Source: Pseudomonas sp. dw_612
Lineage (GTDB): Bacteria; Pseudomonadota; Gammaproteobacteria; Pseudomonadales; Pseudomonadaceae
Reading direction: 5' to 3'
Length of the DNA: 64,000 bases
NCBI RefSeq assembly: GCF_018449725.1
Contig: NZ_JAAVVC010000008.1
Coordinates: 203,731 to 267,730, forward strand
Made by a program: the position numbers and the translations under genes. The notes under the pieces were generated by a model. The model had not been told where the DNA came from. It did no database searches and worked only from the letters and a program-made list of their open reading frames with translations. Shown here piece after piece: positions 33,629-42,132 of this stretch (the stretch's first letter is position 1; the number at the start of each line of letters is the position of its first letter).

Positions 33629-34087
33629 TCAGTAGCGCTGATATTTCGAGCCGAACTCAGGGCGGTTTTCCGCAACGACAACCCCGGCGTGCACGGCGTT
33701 GCTCGGGCTGAACAGTGCGACGCGTTCGCGCAGTTCTTGCAGGCGGTCGGCGCCACCTTCGGCGACACGATTCTGGATCAGGCGATCGGCGCCACCTTCG
33801 GCCACACGATTCTGGATCAGGCGATCGGAGCCGCCCTCGGCCACGCGATTCTGGATCAGCCGATCCGAGCCACCCTCGGCGACACGATTCTTTTGCAGGT
33901 TTTCAGAGCCATATTCCGCGACGCGATTCTGTTGCAGCCGATCCGAACCACCTTCCGCCAGCAGTTGCTGGACCGGGCTGTGGGAGGCAGCGCTCAGGGT
34001 GTTGGCCGAGGCCAGGTTCGACAGGCCGAGGCCGCCAATCAATGCCAGACCGAGTGCCAGGGACGAGACTTTCGAGAAGTTGAACAT
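33629..34087 (-). CDS. Exported 13-residue tandem-repeat protein with AENRPEFGSKYQRY tail
   Basis: This 152-aa protein has a signal peptide of about 28 residues (ALGLALIGGLGLSNLASA). Next come six units of 13 residues with the pattern (R/L)(V/L)AEGG(S/A)DRL(I/Q)QN (one unit is RVAEYGSENLQKN), at about residues 43-120. A spacer LFSPSNAVHAGV and the tail VVAENRPEFGSKYQRY follow; the tail looks like a diverged seventh unit. The 39-base DNA repeats are visible on the plus strand from about 33740 to 33970. GGAGA lies seven bases before the ATG at 34087. No known family is recognised. Copy number may vary between strains. Confidence 0.8.
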   Translation of the reverse strand: MFNFSKVSSLALGLALIGGLGLSNLASANTLSAASHSPVQQLLAEGGSDRLQQNRVAEYGSENLQKNRVAEGGSDRLIQNRVAEGGSDRLIQNRVAEGGADRLIQNRVAEGGADRLQELRERVALFSPSNAVHAGVVVAENRPEFGSKYQRY

Positions 34088-34261
34088 GGGTGATTCTCCG
34101 TGCGCTTAATGATTGAGTGAGTCAGCAGCACCGGGTTGGTCAGTGCTGTCTGGTGTTCACAGTTAAACGCTCGGGTGTATCGGTGATGTGTGCCGGAAGG
34201 CCGCGAAGTCGGGTGTTGCGTATCTATCCCGGGGTTTTATACACAAGGATACAAATCCCCC

Positions 34262-35002
34262 TCATGACGGCGCGCCCAGCATCTCCACCGGGTAAGAGAA
34301 CACGTAGCCTTCGTTGCGCACGGTCTTGATGTAGGTCGATTCCCGGGAGTCATCCATCAGCCGCTGACGCAATCGGCTCACCAGCAAATCGATGGAGCGG
34401 TCGAACAGGTCGGCGTCGCGGCCCTGGGTCAGGTTGAGCAACTGGTCACGGCTGAGCACCCGTTGCGGATGATCGAGGAACACCCGCAGCAAACGGTACT
34501 CGGCACCGCTGAGCGCGACCATGGTGTCGTCTTCGTCGAGCAGGTGGCGAGCGGTGGTGTCCAGGCGCCAGCGGCCAAAACCCAGCAGCCGACCGCTTTC
34601 GGTGATCAGCAGGTTCGGCGGCAGCATGCGGGTGCGGCGCAGCACGGCGTTGATCCGCGCCAGCAGCTCGCGGGCGGCGAAGGGTTTGGTCAGGTAATCG
34701 TCGGCGCCCATTTCCAGGCCGAGGATGCGGTCGGTTTCATCGTTGCGCGCGGTGAGCATCAAGATCGGCGTGGCTTTGTGTTTACCCGCGCGTAATTCGC
34801 GGCACAGCAGCAGGCCGTCATCGCCGGGCATCATGATGTCGAGCACGATCAGGTCCACCTGATTCGCCTCCAGAAAGCTGCGCATCTGGCGGCCGTCGGC
34901 AACCACGGTGGTGCGCAGACCGTTTTTCTTCAGGTAATTGCCCACCAACTCGCGGATCTCGCGATCGTCGTCGACAATCAGAATGTGGTCCACATGGTCC
35001 AT
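34262..35002 (-). CDS. OmpR-family response regulator, no adjacent sensor kinase
   Basis: This 246-aa protein has a receiver domain (residues about 5-120; phospho-acceptor D55 in LIVLDIMMPG, acidic pair near D11/D12, conserved Lys in DDYLTKPFAARELLAR) and a winged-helix DNA-binding domain (about 140-240; ALSGAEYRLLRVFLDHPQRVLSR, SIDLLVSRLRQRL, YIKTVRNEGYVF). No histidine kinase gene lies on either side, so the partner must be elsewhere. The two AENRPEFGSKYQR small genes lie downstream on the same strand, across a 174-base gap, and may be part of its regulon; this is inferred from position. Confidence 0.9.
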   Translation of the reverse strand: MDHVDHILIVDDDREIRELVGNYLKKNGLRTTVVADGRQMRSFLEANQVDLIVLDIMMPGDDGLLLCRELRAGKHKATPILMLTARNDETDRILGLEMGADDYLTKPFAARELLARINAVLRRTRMLPPNLLITESGRLLGFGRWRLDTTARHLLDEDDTMVALSGAEYRLLRVFLDHPQRVLSRDQLLNLTQGRDADLFDRSIDLLVSRLRQRLMDDSRESTYIKTVRNEGYVFSYPVEMLGAPS

Positions 35003-35037
35003 TGCTCAACCCTCTTATTATCAGTACGCCACAACCC

Positions 35038-35133
35038 CCCTGTGGGAGCGGGCTTGCTCGCGAAAGCGGTGTAACAGTCGACATCTTTGTTGAATGTTGA
35101 TCAGCCTTCGCGAGCAAGCCCGCTCCCACAGGG
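35038..35133. repeat. REP inverted pair
   Basis: Two REPs in opposite orientation at about 35038 and 35105 lie in the 302-base region between the response regulator and the hydrolase gene. The rest of the gap (35134-35304) shows no gene and probably holds the hydrolase promoter. Confidence 0.85.
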
Positions 35134-35304
35134 TTCCACACCTGTTTGTATCGCACTGTATCTCACGCACCGTTGGACACGTTACGCCTTATTAGCAGTG
35201 GTTTTACGACACATGGCAGATACCTCGGGACGCTTGAATGGATCCATTGAGGCAAGCCGACTTGCCTGGCAACCACTGGTCATTGCACCCCTGAGGAAAT
35301 CACC

Positions 35305-36327
35305 ATGAACTGGAACAAACTCGCTGTCGCCAGCTTCTTCGCGGTCCTGAACGTTGCTGCGTTTGCAGCGCATGCCGATGTCAAAACCACGGCGCCCGTG
35401 CCGGCCAGCGCCAGCACCCTCAAGGCGGACCCGTTCGGCGCGCTGAAGCATGTCAACGCCGGGCTGTTGAACGTGGCGTACGCCGAGGTCGGTCCCGCCG
35501 ATGGGCCGGTGGTGATTCTGCTGCACGGCTGGCCCTACGACATTCACAGCTACAGCGATGTGGCGCCGTTGTTGGCGGCCAAGGGTTACCGGGTGCTGAT
35601 TCCGTATGCCCGTGGCTACGGCGATACGCATTTCCTGTCTGAAAAAACCCTGCGTAACGGGCAACCTGCCGCGCTGGCCAGTGACGTTATCGACTTCATG
35701 GACGCGTTGAAAATCAAAAAAGCCGTGCTCGGCGGCTATGACTGGGGTGCACGCTCGGCGGACATCGTCGCGGCGCTGTGGCCGGAGCGAGTAGAGGCGC
35801 TGGTCGCCGTCAGCGGTTACCTGATCGGCAACCAGGCGGCGGGCAAGAATCCGTTGCCGCCCAAGGCTGAATTGCAATGGTGGTATCAGTTCTACTTCGC
35901 CACGGATCGCGGCGAGGCCGGCTACGAAAAAAATCGCCATGATTTCGCCAAGCTGATCTGGCAAACCGCATCGCCGAAATGGACCTTCGACGACGCTACG
36001 TTCGACCGCAGCGCTGCGGCGCTGGACAACCCTGATCATGTTGCGATCACGATTTTCAACTACCGCTGGCGCCTGGGCATGGTTCAGGGCGAACCGCAAT
36101 ATGAAGCGCTGGAGCAGCGACTGGCCAAGGCGCCGAACATCACCGTGCCGACCATCACGATGGAAGGTGACGCCAATGGCGCGCCGCATCCGGCGGCCGA
36201 AGATTACGCCAAGCGCTTTACCGGCAAGTACGAGTACCGCTTGATCAATGGCGGCATTGGCCACAATCTGCCGCAGGAAGATCCGCAGGCGTTTGCCAAA
36301 GCGGTGATTGACGCTGATCACCTGTAA
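35305..36327 (+). CDS. Exported alpha/beta hydrolase, epoxide-hydrolase-like
   Basis: This 340-aa protein has a signal peptide of about 24 residues (VAAFAAHA). The alpha/beta hydrolase core has the HGWP oxyanion motif (residues 74-77) and a GGYDWG elbow whose nucleophile is Asp146, not Ser. The catalytic His is likely H320 (GIGHNLPQE). An Asp nucleophile with HGWP is the pattern of epoxide hydrolases and haloalkane dehalogenases; FNYRWRLGM in the cap region could carry a ring-opening Tyr, favouring epoxide hydrolase. It is a single gene; the substrate is unknown. Confidence 0.82.
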   Translation: MNWNKLAVASFFAVLNVAAFAAHADVKTTAPVPASASTLKADPFGALKHVNAGLLNVAYAEVGPADGPVVILLHGWPYDIHSYSDVAPLLAAKGYRVLIPYARGYGDTHFLSEKTLRNGQPAALASDVIDFMDALKIKKAVLGGYDWGARSADIVAALWPERVEALVAVSGYLIGNQAAGKNPLPPKAELQWWYQFYFATDRGEAGYEKNRHDFAKLIWQTASPKWTFDDATFDRSAAALDNPDHVAITIFNYRWRLGMVQGEPQYEALEQRLAKAPNITVPTITMEGDANGAPHPAAEDYAKRFTGKYEYRLINGGIGHNLPQEDPQAFAKAVIDADHL

Positions 36328-36343
36328 CATCGGCACCCAACCA

Positions 36344-36436
36344 CTGTGGGGGCGGGCTTGCTCGCGAAGGCGGAGTGTCAGGCGCTATTGAAGTCGACTG
36401 ACACACCGCTTTCGCGAGCAAGCCCGCTCCCACAGG
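36344..36436. repeat. REP inverted pair
   Basis: Two REPs in opposite orientation at about 36344 and 36408 lie between the hydrolase gene and the NAD(P)-binding protein gene. The first has a variant start, TGTGGGGGCGGGC. Confidence 0.85.
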
Positions 36437-36472
36437 TATTTGATTGTTCGACTCAATAGGGATTCGCCGTTC

Positions 36473-37144
36473 ATGAAAGCACTGATCTTCGGCGCCACCG
36501 GCATGGTCGGCCAGGGCGTATTGCGTGAAAGCCTGCTGGCGGCGGATGTCGAGCAGGTGGTCGTTGTCGGCCGAACCGCGATTGAGGCGACGGACACCAA
36601 GCTGCAATCGCTGGTGGTGCCGGACCTGACCCGGCTCGGCGCGGTCGAAGCGCAGTTGCAAGGTTTCGACGCGTGCTTTTTCTGCCTGGGCGTTTCGTCG
36701 TCCGGGATGGATGAAGCGCAGTATTCGCGCCTCACCTATGACCTGACCCTGGCGGTGGCCGAGGTGCTGGCGCGACTCAATCCGGGCATGACCTTCGTGT
36801 ATGTCTCGGGCGCCGGCACCGACAGCACCGAAAAGGGCAAAAGCATGTGGGCGCGGGTCAAGGGGCGCACCGAGAATGCCCTGCTGCGCTTGCCGTTCAA
36901 GGCGGTTTACCTGTTTCGGCCGGGGGTGATCCAGCCGTTGAATGGCGCCCGGTCCAAGACCTCGGCGTATCGCTGGACCTACCTCGTGATGGGGCCGTTG
37001 TTGCCGCTTTTGCGCAACCTGTTTCCACGGCAGGTGCTGACCACCGTTTCGGTGGGGCAGGCGATGTTGGGGGTGGCCCGGCATGGGGCGGCGGGAGCCG
37101 TGCTGGAGGCGCCGGCTATACAGGCTGCGGCCCTCAGGGGCTAA
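36473..37144 (+). CDS. NAD(P)H-binding (atypical SDR) protein
   Basis: This 223-aa protein begins MKALIFGATGMVGQGVLRESL with a GxxGxxG dinucleotide motif. It continues with VVVVGR, a CFFCLGVSSSG stretch and FVYVSGAGTDSTEKGKSMWARVKGRTENAL, giving a YVSG/K arrangement seen in NmrA/HIM1-like epimerase-fold proteins. The C-terminal helix LVMGPLLPLLRNLFPRQ is hydrophobic. The function is unknown; it may be a redox-sensing or isomerase-like protein. The ATG at 36473 is supported by the dinucleotide motif and a GGGA element about ten bases upstream. The gene stands alone between two REP pairs. Confidence 0.75.
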   Translation: MKALIFGATGMVGQGVLRESLLAADVEQVVVVGRTAIEATDTKLQSLVVPDLTRLGAVEAQLQGFDACFFCLGVSSSGMDEAQYSRLTYDLTLAVAEVLARLNPGMTFVYVSGAGTDSTEKGKSMWARVKGRTENALLRLPFKAVYLFRPGVIQPLNGARSKTSAYRWTYLVMGPLLPLLRNLFPRQVLTTVSVGQAMLGVARHGAAGAVLEAPAIQAAALRG

Positions 37145-37161
37145 CGAGTCAGGCACATTCC

Positions 37162-37255
37162 CTTGTGGGAGCGGGCTTGCTCGCGAAGGCGGAGTGTCAG
37201 GCAACATCCATGTTGAATGTGACGCCCCCTTCGCGAGCAAGCCCGCTCCCACAGG
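37162..37255. repeat. REP inverted pair
   Basis: Two REPs in opposite orientation at about 37162 and 37229 lie between the convergent NAD(P)-binding and ppnN genes and could fold into one long hairpin. Confidence 0.85.
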
Positions 37256-37272
37256 TTTGGTGCAAGCCTGGT

Positions 37273-38646
37273 TTACGCAACCACTTGATAACACGGCACA
37301 TACGCCGCGCCACCCGGCAATTTCATCCGGTGCTGAGCGACGAAGGCCTTGAGCAACTGATCCAGCGGTTGCATCACCGCCGCATCGCCACGGATCTGGT
37401 ACGGCCCGTGTTCTTCGATCAGGCGAATGCCCTTGTCCTTGACGTTGCCAGCAACGATGCCGGAGAACGCCCGGCGCAGGTTGGCGGCGAGTTCGTGGGC
37501 CGGCAGGCTGCGGCTCAGTTGCAGGCTGGCCATGTTTTCGTGGGTCGGGTCGAACGGGCGCTGGAAGCCTTCGTCGATCTTCAGCAGCCAGTTGAAATGG
37601 AACGCGTCGTTGCGCTCGCGGCGGAACTGCTTGACCTGTTTCAGGCCAGCCGTCATGTGCCGCGCCACTTCCGCCGGGTCGTCGATGATGATCGTGTAGT
37701 GCTGTTTCGCCGCTTCGCCGAGGGTGGCACCGACGAACGCATCCAGTTGCTCAAGGTACGGTGCCGCGTGTTTCGGTCCGGTGAGCACGACCGGGAAGGG
37801 CAGGCCTGCGTTGTCCGGGTGCATCAGGATGCCCAGCAGGTACAGGAACTCTTCGGCGGTACCGGCGCCGCCCGGGAAGATGATGATGCCGTGGCCGACG
37901 CGGACGAAGGCTTCCAGGCGTTTTTCGATGTCCGGCAGGATCACCAGTTCGTTGACGATCGGGTTCGGCGCTTCGGCGGCGATGATGCCCGGCTCGGTCA
38001 GTCCCAGGTAACGGCCGCCGTGGATGCGCTGCTTGGCGTGGGCGATGGTCGCGCCTTTCATCGGGCCTTTCATCACACCGGGGCCGCAACCGGTGCAGAT
38101 GTCGAGGCTGCGCAGGCCCAGTTCGTGGCCGACTTTCTTGGTGTATTTGTATTCTTCGGTGTTGATCGAATGGCCACCCCAGCACACCACGATTTTCGGC
38201 TCGACGCCGGGGCGCAGGGTGCGGGCGTTGCGCAGCAGGTGGAAGACGTAGTCGCTGATGCCCTGGGACGTGCTCAGGTCGATGCGTTGGGCGTCGAGTT
38301 CGTTTTCGGTGTAGACGATGTCGCGCAGGGCGCTGAACAGCATTTCCCGGGTGCTGGCGATCATTTCGCCGTCGACGAAGGCGTCGGCCGGGGCGTTCAG
38401 CAGTTCCAGACGCACGCCACGGTCCTGCTGGTGAATGCGGATTTCGAAGTCCTTGTAGGCTTCGAGGATGGTCTTGGCGTTATCAACATGGGCGCCGGTG
38501 TTGAGGATGGCCAGGGCGCACTGGCGGAAAAGGGTGTAGGTGCTGCCGGAACCGGCTTCGCTCAGTTGCTGGACTTCACGTTGGGACAGGGTTTCCAGGC
38601 TGCCTTTAGGGCTGACAGAGGCGTTGATTACTTGTCGTTGGGACAT
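37273..38646 (-). CDS. ppnN: Nucleotide 5'-monophosphate nucleosidase PpnN (LOG family)
   Basis: This 457-aa protein matches YgdH/PpnN of E. coli, which splits purine and pyrimidine monophosphates into base and ribose-5-phosphate and is stimulated by ppGpp. An N-terminal regulatory domain (LSQREVQQLSEAGSGSTYTLFRQCALAILN) precedes the central LOG domain with the GCGPGVMKGPMKGA and PGGAGTAEEFLYLLGIL motifs, where the Arg/Glu active site lies. The C-terminal domain ends CYQVVA. The ATG at 38646 has AAGGA about seven bases upstream. It is a single gene of the expected length, cytoplasmic. Confidence 0.9.
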   Translation of the reverse strand: MSQRQVINASVSPKGSLETLSQREVQQLSEAGSGSTYTLFRQCALAILNTGAHVDNAKTILEAYKDFEIRIHQQDRGVRLELLNAPADAFVDGEMIASTREMLFSALRDIVYTENELDAQRIDLSTSQGISDYVFHLLRNARTLRPGVEPKIVVCWGGHSINTEEYKYTKKVGHELGLRSLDICTGCGPGVMKGPMKGATIAHAKQRIHGGRYLGLTEPGIIAAEAPNPIVNELVILPDIEKRLEAFVRVGHGIIIFPGGAGTAEEFLYLLGILMHPDNAGLPFPVVLTGPKHAAPYLEQLDAFVGATLGEAAKQHYTIIIDDPAEVARHMTAGLKQVKQFRRERNDAFHFNWLLKIDEGFQRPFDPTHENMASLQLSRSLPAHELAANLRRAFSGIVAGNVKDKGIRLIEEHGPYQIRGDAAVMQPLDQLLKAFVAQHRMKLPGGAAYVPCYQVVA

Positions 38647-38876
38647 TCAATGATCCTTAAAACGATGCCAGTCATACAGGAGGAGCGATTGGCATCCGAA
38701 TAATGTGTATCCATGAAAGAAGATGGCACGAACTACGGGGTCTCGCCATGTTCTCCTTTGACGATGAAAAGATGAAAAGGAGCCCCAGCATAGCTAAATC
38801 CCCCACAGAGGCGATAATGCGCGCACTCTTTTTGCTCACAGAGCCTTTTACCACTGATGCAGGGAACCCCTCCAAG

Positions 38877-39407
38877 ATGTTCGAAATCCAGCCGATGAAT
38901 GCCGAAACCTTCCGCCGCCAGACCCGGCGTAGCACGGTGATCATTGCCCTGATTTTCCTGGCGCTGGCGATGGTGCTGTCGACCGCGGCGGTGGCGTTGT
39001 TCGGCGAACCGGGCGGCGACAACCTGCGGTTTAACGTCGGCGGTGTGTTTGTCGCGGTGCTGCTGATGGTGGCGCTGATGCGTGGCCGGTTCTGGCACGA
39101 GGAATGGATGGCTCCGGCGGTCTACGGCTGGCGGCTCAAGCGCAGCCTGATGAGTGTCACCAACGTCATGCATCAGGTGACGGCGGCGGTGGAAAAGGAC
39201 GATCCGACGGCCATGAAACTGCTGCGCTTCTATCACCTGGGGTTGAGCCAGATGCACGAACTGGACGGCAACTCCAGCGATCACAGCCAGTTGACCCGGG
39301 AAATGGATCAGCACAAGGCGCGGATGGAGGCGTTGGGCCTCGACACCGAACAGACCCGATTGAATCCGGCGTGGCTTGAGGCCGTGAAGCAGCAGGCGTC
39401 GCGCTAA
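38877..39407 (+). CDS. DUF3087 family membrane protein
   Basis: This 176-aa protein starts MFEIQPMNAETFRRQTRRST, followed by two adjacent hydrophobic helices (VIIALIFLALAMVLSTAAVALFG and VGGVFVAVLLMVALM) and a long cytoplasmic helical part (MHQVTAAVEKDDPTAMKLLRFYHLGLSQ in pieces). The layout matches DUF3087, of unknown function. I chose the ATG at 38877 because upstream in-frame starts from 38703 give non-protein-like sequence. It stands alone, upstream of a diguanylate cyclase gene. Confidence 0.78.
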   Translation: MFEIQPMNAETFRRQTRRSTVIIALIFLALAMVLSTAAVALFGEPGGDNLRFNVGGVFVAVLLMVALMRGRFWHEEWMAPAVYGWRLKRSLMSVTNVMHQVTAAVEKDDPTAMKLLRFYHLGLSQMHELDGNSSDHSQLTREMDQHKARMEALGLDTEQTRLNPAWLEAVKQQASR

Positions 39408-39530
39408 AAATCAGGATGATGAAAACACGACATCAGCTAGTCTGAGCGATGATCAGGCGTAGTGAAGCGCCCGCTGGGCCAAAGACGCGATCAGGAAGCA
39501 TCGCCTCTTCAACAGAATTCAGGGAATGTC

Positions 39531-41108
39531 ATGGGACAACCGTCCGTAAAAGTTCGTATCGAAGCCCTTCAACCCACGGCGTCGTTTCTGGCCGAACAGG
39601 TCCAGGCGAAGCTCAAGGTCCGTTATGCCGTGGTGTTGCTGGTTGCGGTGTGCCTGTCCATGGCGGCCATTGCGAGTTGGGAGGCCTGGAATTCGCGTCA
39701 GTACCACTTGCATGACAAAGAAGTGGCGATGTCCAACCTGGCGCAGACCTTGGCGTCCCAGGCGCAAGCCTCGATCAAACAAGCCGATACGCTGTTGTTT
39801 TCCCTGGTGGACCGCCTCGAAAACGAGGGTATGGCTCAAGCGCAGATGCCGCGGTTGCAGCGATTGCTCAATGCCCAGCGCAGCGAATTGCCCCAACTCC
39901 ACGGCTTGTTCATTTTCGGCGAAGATGGCCGCTGGCTGGCCAATTCCAATGGCGCCAATGTGCCGGAGGCCAATAACTCCGACCGTGAATACTTTATCTT
40001 CCACCGCGATCACGCCGACCGGGGCCCGCATATTGGCCCGTCGATCAAGAGTCGTTCGACCGGTGACTGGATCATGACGGTGTCGAGAAGGATCAATCAT
40101 CCCGACGGCAGTTTCGCCGGGGTGGCGCTGGCAACGCTTTATCTCAACCATTTTCTCGATTTGTACAACAGCATCGACATGGGCGATAACGGCGTCATCA
40201 ACCTGATCGCCGACAACGCCACTATCGTCGTTCGCCGGCCCTTCAAAGACGCCGAGGTCGGCAGCAGTGTGGCCAAGGGGCCGCTGTTCACCCAATTGCT
40301 GCCCTTGGGCAATTCCGGCACCGCCATGGTCAAGTCGTACCTGGATGGCGTTGTGCGGGTCGTGGGGTTTCGCCGGGTCGAGGGTTATCCGCTGATTGTC
40401 TTTGCGGCGCTCAACAAGGAAGAAGTGCTGACTGGTTGGCGCCAGGAATCCATGAACAGTGCCTCTATCGTCGCCTTGTTGCTGGTGTTCCTGGGCACGC
40501 TCGGTTATCGGCTGATCCGGGTCATGAAGCAGCAGAATCACATTCAAAGCGTCTTGCTGGACGCTCAGGAAAAGCTCATCGAGGTCAATCGCAGCCTTGA
40601 GCTGCTGGCCCTGGAAGATGCGTTGACGGGGCTGGCCAACCGGCGTCAGTTCGATCTGTTCATGGTGGCGGAGATGGGACGCGCCCGGCGTAGCCAGACG
40701 GGCCTGGCGTTGCTGATGATCGATGTCGATCATTTCAAACTGTTCAACGATCACTACGGGCATGTGGCGGGCGATGTGTGTTTGCGCAAAATCAGCGCCA
40801 TCATCACGGAAAACATCAAGCGCCCCGGTGATCTGGCCGTCCGTTATGGCGGTGAGGAATTTGCGGTGGTGCTGCCCGGTACCGACTATGTCGGCGCTTT
40901 CCTGGTGGCGGAAAAAATCCGCCGCGCGGTGCAGTTGGCGGGTATCGAGCATACGGAGGGTATTGATGGCGTGGTGACGGTGAGCCTGGGTGTCTGCGCC
41001 TACCACCCAGACTCACAAGCCGGGGCCGATGATCTGGTCGGGGCGGCGGACAAGGCGTTGTACGTGGCCAAGGCCAGTGGCCGCAACATGAGCGTCATCG
41101 CCAACTGA
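39531..41108 (+). CDS. Membrane diguanylate cyclase with extracellular dCACHE-type sensor
   Basis: This 525-aa protein has a first transmembrane helix (about residues 30-50, VVLLVAVCLSMAAIASW), a periplasmic double-CACHE-like domain (about 60-300; SDREYFIFHRDH and SRRINHPDGSFAGVALATL), a second helix (ASIVALLLVFLGTLGYRLI) and a C-terminal GGDEF domain. The active-site motif is GGEEF (440-444), and an RxxD inhibitory site (RPGD, 431-434) lies exactly five residues before it. It is therefore predicted to make c-di-GMP with product feedback. The ATG at 39531 has AGGGA about six bases upstream. The ligand of the sensor is unknown. Confidence 0.92.
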   Translation: MGQPSVKVRIEALQPTASFLAEQVQAKLKVRYAVVLLVAVCLSMAAIASWEAWNSRQYHLHDKEVAMSNLAQTLASQAQASIKQADTLLFSLVDRLENEGMAQAQMPRLQRLLNAQRSELPQLHGLFIFGEDGRWLANSNGANVPEANNSDREYFIFHRDHADRGPHIGPSIKSRSTGDWIMTVSRRINHPDGSFAGVALATLYLNHFLDLYNSIDMGDNGVINLIADNATIVVRRPFKDAEVGSSVAKGPLFTQLLPLGNSGTAMVKSYLDGVVRVVGFRRVEGYPLIVFAALNKEEVLTGWRQESMNSASIVALLLVFLGTLGYRLIRVMKQQNHIQSVLLDAQEKLIEVNRSLELLALEDALTGLANRRQFDLFMVAEMGRARRSQTGLALLMIDVDHFKLFNDHYGHVAGDVCLRKISAIITENIKRPGDLAVRYGGEEFAVVLPGTDYVGAFLVAEKIRRAVQLAGIEHTEGIDGVVTVSLGVCAYHPDSQAGADDLVGAADKALYVAKASGRNMSVIAN

Positions 41109-41110
41109 GT

Positions 41111-42028
41111 TTAGACAAAGCGATCACTGCCCTGGACCAGTTTGCTCGCGAGCCAGGGCTGCTTGAGCTTTTCCAGCCACCAGCCGAGGGCGCGACCGTC
41201 ATGGTCGCCGCGCCAACCGGCGTAGAGGATGTTCGGCTCGCGGGGATCGGCCATCTGTTTTTCAATCAACGTGCCGTTGCTCAGCAGGGAACCGACCCGA
41301 TGCCGGGGCAACCAGCCGACGCCCAAGCCATCGCACTGGGCGAGGATTTTGGCGCGCATGGTCGGCACCGCGAGGACCGGTTGCCCGCCGGACACCCCAT
41401 ACGTGCTGCCTTCGGTGGCCCGGGATGAGTCCGCCACGACAATAGCGCGGTGCTGCGTGACCATGGCCCGGGTGATCGGTTCTTTGGCCTTGGCCAGCGG
41501 GTGCTTGGGCGAAACGGCGAACACCCACTGCATTTCCCCCAGTTGCATCCAGCGCAATGAAGGAATGGCCGGCGGTTCGTTGGTGGCGCCGATGATCAGG
41601 TCGGCGCGACCTTCACGCAGGGCTTCCCAGACCCCTTTGAGCACTTCCTGAGTGATGCGCAACGGCACGCCGGATTCCAGCGCGTCGAATTCGTGAATCA
41701 CCGGGATCAGGGTGTCGAACTCCAGCAGTTCGTCGGTGACGATCCACAACCGGCTCTCCCAGCCGTTGGCCACTTGTTGGACACGCTGGGTCAGGCGCGA
41801 GACGTCCTGCACCAGCCGCGCCGCTTCGTTCACCAGCAATTCCCCGGCCGCCGTGAGCTGCAAGCGGTAGCGGCGACGGTCGAACAGCAGGGCGTCGAAG
41901 CGTTCTTCCAGCTGCCGGGCGGCATAGGAAACGGTGGAAGGTGCCTTGCCCAGATGCGCGGCGGCGCGGGACAGGCTGCCGGTTGCGCGGATGGCTTCAA
42001 GCAGGGCCAGGTCTTCAATCGACAGCAT
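41111..42028 (-). CDS. LysR-family transcriptional regulator
   Basis: This 305-aa protein has an N-terminal winged helix (residues 1-62: LALLEAIRATGSLSRAAAHLGKAPSTVSYAARQLEERF in pieces, FDRRRYRLQLTAAGELL) and a periplasmic-binding-like effector domain (about 90-300). The start at 42028 has GAGGAG seven bases upstream; a TTG at 42034 is an unlikely alternative. The adjacent DUF2784 gene and the convergent cyclase gene do not reveal its target, and it is not divergent from an obvious structural gene, so its regulon is unknown. Confidence 0.9.
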   Translation of the reverse strand: MLSIEDLALLEAIRATGSLSRAAAHLGKAPSTVSYAARQLEERFDALLFDRRRYRLQLTAAGELLVNEAARLVQDVSRLTQRVQQVANGWESRLWIVTDELLEFDTLIPVIHEFDALESGVPLRITQEVLKGVWEALREGRADLIIGATNEPPAIPSLRWMQLGEMQWVFAVSPKHPLAKAKEPITRAMVTQHRAIVVADSSRATEGSTYGVSGGQPVLAVPTMRAKILAQCDGLGVGWLPRHRVGSLLSNGTLIEKQMADPREPNILYAGWRGDHDGRALGWWLEKLKQPWLASKLVQGSDRFV

Positions 42029-42048
42029 GTTCAAGCTCCTCGAAGATC

Positions 42049-42124
42049 AAAAGATCGCAGCCTTCGGCAGCTCCTACAGGGGGACTCAATCCCCCGTAGG
42101 AGCTGCCGAAGGCTGCGATCTTTT
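42049..42124. repeat. Class C inverted repeat
   Basis: Arms GATCGCAGCCTTCGGCAGCT (from 42049 with leading A's) and the complement (ending 42124 with T's) enclose a loop with a second small hairpin (GGGGGACTCAATCCCCC). It lies just upstream of the LysR gene start and downstream of the DUF2784 gene, both on the minus strand. Confidence 0.85.
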
Positions 42125-42132
42125 AACGGTAT

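Noticed and set aside
33740..33970. Possible CRISPR-like or minisatellite DNA repeat
   Set aside because: The 39-base period is a multiple of three and encodes 13-residue protein repeats in frame behind a signal peptide, so it is a repeat-protein gene.
36847..38703. 618-codon open frame opposite ppnN
   Set aside because: It is antisense of the PpnN gene, whose LOG motifs are unmistakable.
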